Positions 1 to 6,600 of a stretch of DNA of 6,966 nucleotides are shown here, one piece after another. Every line of letters begins with the position of its first letter. The first letter of the stretch is position 1. The DNA is from JAZDOK01 sp043798715. GTDB lineage: Bacteria > Vulcanimicrobiota > JAZDOK01. Below the pieces are notes generated by a model. That model did not search any database. It worked only from the letters and a program-made list of their open reading frames with translations, and had not been told where the DNA came from. The translations under genes were made by a program, and so were the position numbers. Location: the NCBI GenBank assembly GCA_043798715.1, contig JAZDOK010000088.1, positions 1 to 6,966 on the forward strand, read 5' to 3'.

Positions 1-165
1 GTGAGTGGCCCGGATGCCTCCGATGGCCGTCTTGTTCTGGCCCTGCCCGGGGGAGGGGAGTTCTTCGATTACCAGGGTTTTTAATCCCTGCTCCCTCAGG
101 TTTCCGGCTATCGGGAGGCCGACCGAGCCGGCGCCGATCACTATGGCATCGTAGTTATGTTTCAT
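1..165 (-). CDS. FAD-dependent oxidoreductase of the DAO (D-amino-acid oxidase) family, N-terminal fragment
   Basis: Partial gene: the first 55 codons are present and the rest lies beyond the left edge. It starts with ATG (165-163), which shares the bases ATGA with the stop codon of the upstream flavoprotein (TGA at 164-162). That 4-base overlap indicates translational coupling in one operon. The product opens MKHNYDAIVIGAGSVGLPIA, a Rossmann beta-alpha-beta dinucleotide-binding fold with the GxGxxG motif (GAGSVG, residues 11-16). An acidic ending of the second strand (VIEE, about 36-39) fits the ribose contact of FAD. The following GQGQNKTAIGGIRATH resembles the segment after the FAD fold in DAO-family subunits such as sarcosine oxidase beta, HcnC and LhpB. 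Known members oxidise the C-N bond of small amino or imino acids. I infer that this is the substrate-oxidising partner of the upstream protein; the substrate is not identifiable from 55 residues. Confidence 0.85.
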   Translation of the reverse strand, partial: MKHNYDAIVIGAGSVGLPIAGNLREQGLKTLVIEELPSPGQGQNKTAIGGIRATH

Positions 166-2261
166 CTATCCTCACCCTCCTTGAGGCCGGAGAGGACGCC
201 GAGTGGCACTTCCACGAAAAGCGGTCTGATGGTATTCGGGGTTATTTCCTCCGGCGGAACGCCTTCCTCGCGGAAAATCCGCTCGATGAGGGGAGTGCAG
301 GTCTTGCCGCCGCAGGCGCCCATGGTGGCGCGGGTTACGGCCTTGAGCCGGTTCAGGTCCCGGATGCCGCCTCGAATGGCCTCCCGAATTTTTCCCTCCG
401 CGACCCGCTCGCAGCGGCAGATGATGCAGCCGGGCGCTGTTTCACCCAACGGCGCCTCACCGACTTGAGCAGAAGTTTTTGAGAAAAGCAGAAAAGATGC
501 GGCTTTAAGAGCGATATCGGCGGGCACCCGAAAAACAGCCAGAATCGTGCCCCGGATTTTTTTTATCTCCCGGGATTTTTCAAATTCCCCCGTGCCGATG
601 ACCCTGCCGCCGCGATCCATGAGGGGATACTCCTTTCCTTTCACAAGAAACTGCTTGTCCGCCTCGAAGGGGAAGGAGACAAAAGGAAGCTCCTCATTTT
701 CCCGGAAGTCCACCAGCGTGATGGCCAGGCCCGGACAGATGGCCACGCACATTCCGCACCCGGAACACTCTCCGTAAAATCCGGGAAGGCCCATGAGGCT
801 ATCGTCCGGAATCCGGATGGAGAGCTTGGGGCAGGAGGTGACACAGGGGTTGCATGGTATCTCCTGCACGCAGTGGATGCGCGGGAAGACTTTCCCCGGG
901 CGCTCTTCCCCGGTGTCCAATACCGTGCGGCCGGGGCGGGATTTCAGGATTTCGACTTTCTGCTCCCATTCTTTGGGAATATGTAAGCAGGAGCGGGTTT
1001 CAGGCCCGCCCTTGCTCTTAAGGGAGTTTAAAATTTTAAGACCTGCAATCTTGCCCGAGAACATGGCGCTGGAGGCCTCAGCAATCTCTTCGGCGTCTCC
1101 GGCCGCCCAGGTCTCGAATCCGAACTCTTTTGCTTTTCTATAAAACTCATCCACGGGATTTAGGCCCACGGCCACCAGGAGGGTGTCCACTTCAAAAGTC
1201 TTCTCCGTGCCCGGGAGGGCCTTGAAATTCCCGTCCACTTCGCCGATGGTCACCCGTTCGAGCTTCCCGTCGCCTCCGGCCCGAAGCACCGTGTAGGAGG
1301 TATAAAGCGGAACGCCGAGACGGCGGATCTTGTCTTCGTGAACCTTGTAGCCGCCGCACTCGGGACAGGCCTCCGCGAGCCCGGCGACTTTTATCCCGGC
1401 CTGGATGGCGTGGTAGGCCGCGATGAGTCCAACGTTGCCGCCGCCGACCACGAAAAGCTTTCCGGCGGCCTTGACGAGATCGCGGTTGACCAGGGTCTGG
1501 AAGGCCCCGGCTCCATAGACTCCGGGAAGGGTGCATCCGGGGAAGGGGAGGGACTTTTCCCTCGCCCCGGTGGCGGTAAGCAGCTTTTCGAAGCCGGCCA
1601 GGCGGTAGCGGTCGCCCGTGAGAAGGCCGGCCTTTTTATCCGAAAAAACGGCGCAGGCCGTGGTGTCGGGCAGTATGCGGACACTCGGGAGCGCCCTGAG
1701 CTCCTCCGCCAGTATGCCGGCGATGTCCACTCCGCGTGTTCCGGCATGGCAGTCATCGACGGAACCGAAAAATTTATGGGTCTGCAGGAGCAGCTTCCCC
1801 CCCACCTGGGACTTATCGTCCACGAGAAGGGTGTCCACCTTCCTTTTTCCCAGCTCAATGGCCGCCGCCAGGCCTGCCGGGCCGGCTCCCAGGATTAGTA
1901 CGCGGCAGGTGAGAGTTTCAATTTCTGAAAATCCAGGGCGGCCATTGAATACGGGGAGTTCCGGGAGTCCTTCGCAGGAGCGAATTTTCATGTCCGCCTT
2001 AAGTGGAGTCATGCAGGACTTGACTGGAAGGCCATTCACCAGCACCAGGCACTGGGCGCACTGGCCGTTGGCGCAGAAAATACCCTGCGGAGAGCCGTCC
2101 TTGTGGTGCGTCCCGAAAATTCTGATTCCGTTGGCAAAGAGAGCCGAGGAGATGGCCTCTCCCGGCACTCCCAGGCACTTGCGGCCGTTGAAGGTAAACC
2201 CGACATATTGACGTTCCGAAACCCGGAGGACCGGATGATCTTTCAGCCTGAAATCAGACAC
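162..2261 (-). CDS. Multi-cluster Fe-S flavoprotein, HcnA/HcnB-like (LhpE / sarcosine oxidase alpha-like) dehydrogenase subunit
   Basis: A 699-residue cytoplasmic-type protein without a signal peptide. Domains in order: a [2Fe-2S] Fer2_4 domain at about 15-105, ligands C63, C68, C71 and C83; a pyridine-nucleotide-disulfide-oxidoreductase-type FAD module at about 119-410, with GAGPAG at 125-130 and a second nucleotide motif GGGNVG at 273-278; two [4Fe-4S] motifs at about 464-512, cluster 1 from C464/C470/C473/C477 and cluster 2 from C499/C502/C505/C509, both ending CP; and a C-terminal BFD-like [2Fe-2S] domain at about 611-665, with C615, C617, C650 and C655. HcnA+HcnB or LhpF+LhpE carry the outer parts as separate proteins; here they are fused and a ferredoxin-like unit is added. 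The partner is the DAO-family oxidoreductase overlapping its stop by 4 bases. I infer that the pair oxidises an amino or imino acid and sends electrons through the clusters. The GTG start (2261-2259) is supported by an AAGGA 5 bases upstream. A CPEC motif (C299, C302) lies between the nucleotide motif and the clusters. Confidence 0.9.
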   Translation of the reverse strand: MSDFRLKDHPVLRVSERQYVGFTFNGRKCLGVPGEAISSALFANGIRIFGTHHKDGSPQGIFCANGQCAQCLVLVNGLPVKSCMTPLKADMKIRSCEGLPELPVFNGRPGFSEIETLTCRVLILGAGPAGLAAAIELGKRKVDTLLVDDKSQVGGKLLLQTHKFFGSVDDCHAGTRGVDIAGILAEELRALPSVRILPDTTACAVFSDKKAGLLTGDRYRLAGFEKLLTATGAREKSLPFPGCTLPGVYGAGAFQTLVNRDLVKAAGKLFVVGGGNVGLIAAYHAIQAGIKVAGLAEACPECGGYKVHEDKIRRLGVPLYTSYTVLRAGGDGKLERVTIGEVDGNFKALPGTEKTFEVDTLLVAVGLNPVDEFYRKAKEFGFETWAAGDAEEIAEASSAMFSGKIAGLKILNSLKSKGGPETRSCLHIPKEWEQKVEILKSRPGRTVLDTGEERPGKVFPRIHCVQEIPCNPCVTSCPKLSIRIPDDSLMGLPGFYGECSGCGMCVAICPGLAITLVDFRENEELPFVSFPFEADKQFLVKGKEYPLMDRGGRVIGTGEFEKSREIKKIRGTILAVFRVPADIALKAASFLLFSKTSAQVGEAPLGETAPGCIICRCERVAEGKIREAIRGGIRDLNRLKAVTRATMGACGGKTCTPLIERIFREEGVPPEEITPNTIRPLFVEVPLGVLSGLKEGEDR

Positions 2262-2266
2262 GTTAT

Positions 2267-2271
2267 TCCTT
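2267..2271 (-). promoter_or_regulatory. Ribosome binding site of the Fe-S flavoprotein gene
   Basis: On the minus strand the bases AAGGA (complement of 2267-2271) stand 5 bases before the GTG at 2261-2259. This supports GTG as the true start, since no better-placed ATG with a Shine-Dalgarno sequence is seen. Confidence 0.6.
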
Positions 2272-2357
2272 TTTTGTAACGGCGATTACGGTTGCATTCA
2301 ACTCACAAAGGATTCTGGACGGGTGATAAATTTTCCTTGGAGTGGACGTTCAGGTGG

Positions 2358-2384
2358 CCCCGATGATTCTGTCACGGGGATCAT
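2358..2384. repeat. Interleaved inverted repeats in the divergent intergenic region
   Basis: CCCCG (2358-2362) pairs with CGGGG (2375-2379), and ATGAT (2363-2367) pairs with ATCAT (2380-2384). The two 5-bp inverted repeats overlap in the order A-B-A'-B', with 7 bases in the centre. Each can form a hairpin with a 12-base loop, but not both easily, because no connecting bases are left. It could be an operator shared by the divergent genes or a chance pattern; no known regulator site is recognised. Confidence 0.3.
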
Positions 2385-2422
2385 GGCTCTCGGGCCTGAG
2401 ACGACAAGCTTTATAGGGCTTA

Positions 2423-2450
2423 TTGACTGCCGGAGAATTGACGTTATATA
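2423..2450 (+). promoter_or_regulatory. Candidate sigma-70-type promoter of the lipoprotein/protease operon
   Basis: TTGACT (2423-2428) as -35 and TATATA (2445-2450) as -10, with a 16-base spacer. Transcription would start near 2457, leaving a leader of about 20 bases before the ATG at 2478 with the ribosome binding site intact. A perfect TATAAT also lies at 2455-2460, but a start from it (about 2467) would fall inside the ribosome binding site, and the TTGACG at 2438-2443 is only 11 bases from it. The exact -10 is therefore uncertain. Confidence 0.4.
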
Positions 2451-2464
2451 TAAGTATAATAGAC

Positions 2465-2470
2465 AGGGAG
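2465..2470 (+). promoter_or_regulatory. Ribosome binding site that decides the lipoprotein start
   Basis: AGGGAG lies 7 bases before the ATG at 2478 but only 1 base before the in-frame GTG at 2472. The spacing favours the ATG as the initiation codon. Confidence 0.6.
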
Positions 2471-2477
2471 AGTGGAG

Positions 2478-3620
2478 ATGACAAGAATATATATCAGGCC
2501 GTGCGTTTCGCTTTTGTTGGTATTTTTTTCCCTTCTCCTTCTTTCAGGCTGTTCCGGTGGGGGGGGCGGTGGAAGCAGTCCTTCCAACCCGGCTCCGGTG
2601 GTGACGTCAAGTCCTTTCCCCACCGCTTCCCCGTCCGGGAAAGCCGCAATTGAAGGGCATGTCTATGTTTCGGAGGCCAAAAAAGCTCCGGTTCCCCTAG
2701 CAGAGGCCACCGTGAGGGTGGAAGGACTCGATCAGACAGCCACTACGGATTCCGACGGTTATTTCAGGATAGATGGTGTTCCTTCCGGGCAGCATTTCAT
2801 CCATATCGTCAAGTCGGGTTATGCCTTGATTGAGAAAATATGTTCCACTGCTTCCAACCAGGTTATTTCCCTGGATATTCAGCCTGGAGGCCCGCCGACG
2901 ACCCAGCCCAGCCTTGTCCCCGCCATTGCTTATTTTGAGCCGGAGCCTCCCGATGAGGGCGGCCCGATTAAGATATATGGCGTCAATTTCGGGAACAATC
3001 CCCAGGTGAAATTCAATAATCTGTCGGTAAGCCCGCAGGATTACTGGTCGCGGCAGGATAATGAAATCATCTGCCTCGTTCCTTCCGGCGCATCTTCCGG
3101 CAATGTTTCTGTAATTGCAGGCGCAAACACTGCTTTAAAGCCGATTACCGTCACGCCCAGGAAGGAGCTCGTCATTTCAAGCCACTATGTGTCCGCGACG
3201 GATTCGGACATTTCGGTGACCATCAGGCTCAATAAGTCCCTGAATGACCTCAACGGCTTTGCCTTCTTCCTTAAATTCAATCCCGCAAAAATCACCGTCA
3301 ATACTTCCTATGGCAAGAACGGGGTGGAAAAAGCCTCTTCGCTGGCCGGCGGACTTCTGGCGGCCCAATCCCGTTCTTCGGCCTCCCAGGATACGGCTTT
3401 TCTCGATGTCGGCCTCACCCTTAAAGGGGAGACCCTGAGCGGTTCGAGGGATTTGGCGGTCATTCACTTCAGGCCCGGAAGCTCCCTGAAACCGGGAACG
3501 CTCTGCAAAATCGAAATTGATACCTCCCGCAAACAGCCCCAGGCCTGCCTCAAGACCGGAAGTTCCGCTTCTTTCCGGAATCTCACCTGGACGGCCGGGC
3601 ATCTGATGGTGAGAAGATAG
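2478..3620 (+). CDS. Lipoprotein with carboxypeptidase-regulatory-like, IPT/TIG and cohesin-like domains
   Basis: 380 residues from the ATG at 2478; a GTG at 2472 would add two residues but sits too close to the AGGGAG site. The N-terminus is a type II signal peptide: TRIYIRP, a leucine-rich core, and lipobox LSGC with the lipidated cysteine at C25, so the mature protein is membrane-anchored. A run of six glycines and a Ser/Pro linker follow (about 27-55). Then come a carboxypeptidase-regulatory-like (CarboxypepD_reg/PEGA-type) beta-sandwich at about 56-125 with the motif DSDGYFRIDGVPSG; an IPT/TIG-like domain at about 148-226 (IKIYGVNFG, VKFNN); and a cohesin-like beta-rich domain at about 230-375 (GFAFFLKFNPAKI). 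These folds serve binding or scaffolding in exported proteins, and no catalytic motif is visible. The stop lies 6 bases before the protease gene, so they probably form an operon. The cohesin-like call is the weakest; a dockerin partner was not seen. Confidence 0.85.
   Translation: MTRIYIRPCVSLLLVFFSLLLLSGCSGGGGGGSSPSNPAPVVTSSPFPTASPSGKAAIEGHVYVSEAKKAPVPLAEATVRVEGLDQTATTDSDGYFRIDGVPSGQHFIHIVKSGYALIEKICSTASNQVISLDIQPGGPPTTQPSLVPAIAYFEPEPPDEGGPIKIYGVNFGNNPQVKFNNLSVSPQDYWSRQDNEIICLVPSGASSGNVSVIAGANTALKPITVTPRKELVISSHYVSATDSDISVTIRLNKSLNDLNGFAFFLKFNPAKITVNTSYGKNGVEKASSLAGGLLAAQSRSSASQDTAFLDVGLTLKGETLSGSRDLAVIHFRPGSSLKPGTLCKIEIDTSRKQPQACLKTGSSASFRNLTWTAGHLMVRR
2559..2566 (+). repeat. G8 homopolymer tract inside the lipoprotein gene
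   Basis: Eight consecutive G bases encode part of the glycine run directly after the lipobox cysteine codon (2550-2552). Gain of one G would shift reading into a frame that meets a stop at 2651-2653. Tracts of this kind can slip during replication and switch surface-protein genes on and off, though eight bases is at the short end for that. Confidence 0.5.
3608..3616 (+). promoter_or_regulatory. Weak ribosome binding site of the protease gene, inside the preceding gene
   Basis: GGTGAGAAG lies within the last codons of the lipoprotein gene and ends 10 bases before the ATG at 3627. The match to the Shine-Dalgarno consensus is modest. Because ribosomes terminate at 3618-3620, translation of the protease is probably coupled to that of the lipoprotein. 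Confidence 0.35.
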
Positions 3621-3626
3621 AAACCG

Positions 3627-6600
3627 ATGCATAAGAAAATAATTAACATCAGGGTAGAAAATAAGTTCTTAGGGATCGTCATATTGTTCCTTTCCCTTTT
3701 TCTTTCCTCTTGCGGAAGCAATATTGAGAAGGTCGATGTAAGCAATAGTAAGAGTCCCCGGGAACTCATGCCGCTCGGGTATCGTCCTTTAACACCGGAG
3801 GAAAAAGAATATCTGAAGGACAAAATTGTAAAAGTCGACAAGGTTGTTCCCAACGATTTTTCCAGAAAAAGAAAAGCGATTGAATTAAAAGCCAAAGGTA
3901 TTCATAAGCCTTTGAAAAGCGAGCTGCTGAAAATGCTTTCCGTTGTGGACAACAGCACGACCGGCTGGCTTCCACCGGTGAAAAGTCAAAATCCTCTGGG
4001 TTCTTGTTCAAGTTTTTCCACCGCCTACTATTGCAAAACATATCAAGAGGCCCGGGAGCACAATTGGACGGATCTCACCACTAATACCGCTCATCAGTTC
4101 AGTCCCAAGTTTGTTTATAATCAGATAAACAGGGGAATCGATGAGGGGTCAAACCCGCTCCCGGCGATGCAGCTTATAGTGGATAAAGGGTGCGCCACCT
4201 GGGAGAGCCTGCCCTATGACTCTGATTATACATCATGGCCTTCGGAATCTCAGTGGCGGAACGCTCTTCCCTACAGGGCACAGTATGCGGCCGAAATAAA
4301 TATCCACACGGATGCAGGAATTCGCAATTTAAAACAGCTTCTGGCCAACGGAGAAATAGCCGTTATCTGCTTCAATGTAACCGAAAGCTTTGATAACTAT
4401 TATGGCGCCAGTCTTCCTTCCTCTCCCTCCTATGGATTTGACAACGGGGTGATTTATACTAACGTGGGAGCGGTGAGGGGCGGCCACGCGGTCACCATTA
4501 TAGGCTACGATGACACTAAGACCTACAATGACGGAACAGGGACGAAACACGGAGCCTTCAAGGGGGTAAACTCCTGGGGAAGTGGCTGGTGGGGGAATTC
4601 GGGTTTTTTCTGGATGTCCTATGAATATGTGCGGGATCTCACCTCGGAAGACGCCGCCTTCATGTGCGATCGTACCGCTTATCAGCCCAGGGTTCTGGGC
4701 GTCTTCGGTCTGAATCACTCAAAACGCGGGCAGCTTGATATTACTTTTGGGCATGGGTCCCCGGCATCTCCTGATTGGAGCAGGACTTTTTTCAACAACC
4801 AGGGCGGAGATATTGCCGTTGATAACAGCAAGAAAGTAGTGGTTGACTTAAGCGACGCCTGGAATGTAATTCCGGATAATGTGCCCAGCAGTTATTTTCT
4901 CGGGGTTGAAGACGATGCAGCTTCCGGAACCGGAACTGTAACCTATGTTGCGGTAGAATATGAGGGCAGTGTTACTACCTCTACCGAAGTGCCCAGAACC
5001 ACGATAAACGGCGGCACCGTTTATGTAAATCTTTCCAAAACCATAGATAAAACCAACCGCACCATTTCTCTCTCCAGCCCTGATGGCGGTGAAATATGGA
5101 ATGGAACTCAAACCATTACCTGGACAACCGGGGGAAGCGATTGGACGGCAGGCGATAAAGTTAATATAGAATTTTCAGACGATGGAGGGAATTCCTGGAG
5201 ATACGTTGGTCAGGCAAATTATTCGCCGGGATCCTATTCATTAGACACCTCATCTTCTCCGGCCGGCAGTTCCTCTACCGCCAGGGTCAGGGTCTCTTAC
5301 ACGGCCCTTCAGCAAATAAGCGACGCCAGTAACTCGGACTTTACAATCAACAATATCGGGAACCGGGCTCTGACCGTGACCTCTCCCGATGGAGGCGAAA
5401 CCTGGAGCGGGACCCACGATGTCACCTGGACGGCTTCCGGCTTTGATTGGCGCTCCAGCGACACGGTAAAGCTGGAATATTCGGCGGACAGCGGCACTAC
5501 CTGGAATAATGTCGCTACAGGAATAGCAGCTCTGTCCGGAACCTATTCCTGGAATCCGGGTGCCCTTCCCGAGGGGACTCTCTACCGAATCAAAGTGACT
5601 TATGAGTTAAACGGCGCTGTTTCGGACATGAGCAACGGCGACTTCACGCTGCGACCGCTGGTGATAACGACAATGTCTCTGCCCGCCGGGAACCTGAGTG
5701 CTTCGTATTCAGGCGCTATTGCCGCTGCCGGCGGCTTTCCTCCCTATACTTTTTCGATCCTCCCTGTCAATTACGGGGAGTCCCTGGCGACCCACACCTT
5801 TGTGGGAGGCGGCACGGCTCAGAACTGGAAAGCAGACGAAGGTTGCTGGACCTACAACCTGCCTTTTGCCTTTGACTTCTATGGAAATACATATAACAGT
5901 GTTAAGGTTTCTCCAAACGGTTACCTGGAACTGGGGAATGGCGATGGTTCCGACTGGACAAATACCGATGCGGAATTAAATTCAAATATCCGCATTGCGC
6001 CGCTCTGGGATGACCTGAGGACTGATGGCACTGTCCAGTCGGGGGAAGATATCTATATTACAGAAAATGCCGATTATGTAATTATTCGATGGTGTGGAGA
6101 AGTATATGATGGCGGCAAAGTCAATCTTGAAGTCGTTCTCTATCGAGAAGGGCAGATCAAATTCAACTATGGTGACGGGAATACGGGTCTGACGCCCACC
6201 ATCGGCATCTCAGGGGGGGATGGAACTCATTATACTCTTTCCTCATATAACAACGCCGCTGCGTTGACCAATGTAAATTCTGCTCTATACACAGGAATTG
6301 GTTTGCCCCCGGGACGGGCCATAAATGCGAATACAGGCTCTATTACCGGTATTCCTACTGCTCTTGGCACGTATTTATTTAGGGCTAAAGTAATGGATGA
6401 TACCTCCGGATATTACTGCAGGGAGCTTTCAATTACCGTCCTCCCGGCGCCTCCTCCAGCCCCGGCAATCAGTCTGCCTCTTGTTCCCGCCAATGGCCCT
6501 GCGAGCGGCGGGACGGTGGTGACTATCAACGGCGCCAACTTTGTGAGCGGATGCACGGCAACGTTCGGCGGCACGGCTGCGACGGGCGTGACGTTTGTAA

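Larger units (their letters stand above)
2262..2477. other. Divergent intergenic region
   Basis: About 216 bases between the two divergent genes. It contains no convincing gene; the short plus-strand frame beginning at 2423 runs out of frame into the lipoprotein gene and has no ribosome binding site. It must hold the promoters for both directions. A candidate plus-strand promoter and two ribosome binding sites are listed separately. No clear minus-strand -35/-10 pair and no terminator hairpin were seen, which is consistent with divergent transcription. An interleaved inverted repeat lies at 2358-2384. Confidence 0.8.

Noticed and set aside
1338..2211. Long plus-strand frames of 186 and 197 codons (1338-1898 and 1618-2211)
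   Set aside because: They lie antisense to the well-supported Fe-S flavoprotein, lack recognisable motifs, and arise from its GC-rich codon positions.
2406..2421. Possible small hairpin AAGC/GCTT in the intergenic region
   Set aside because: Only 4 base pairs with an 8-base loop and no T-tract; it is not a credible terminator or operator.
2438..2460. TTGACG followed by a perfect TATAAT as a promoter
   Set aside because: The spacer is only 11 bases, and a start from this -10 would remove part of the ribosome binding site; the TTGACT/TATATA pair fits better.
2423..2653. Plus-strand 76-codon frame beginning in the intergenic region
   Set aside because: It starts at a non-ATG codon without a ribosome binding site and overlaps the lipoprotein signal peptide out of frame.
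3177..4041. Minus-strand frames opposite the lipoprotein C-terminus and protease N-terminus, including one with a hydrophobic stretch (3464-3895)
   Set aside because: The hydrophobic stretch is the antisense of the protease signal-peptide region; there is no ribosome binding site or family motif, and the plus-strand frames have strong domain evidence.
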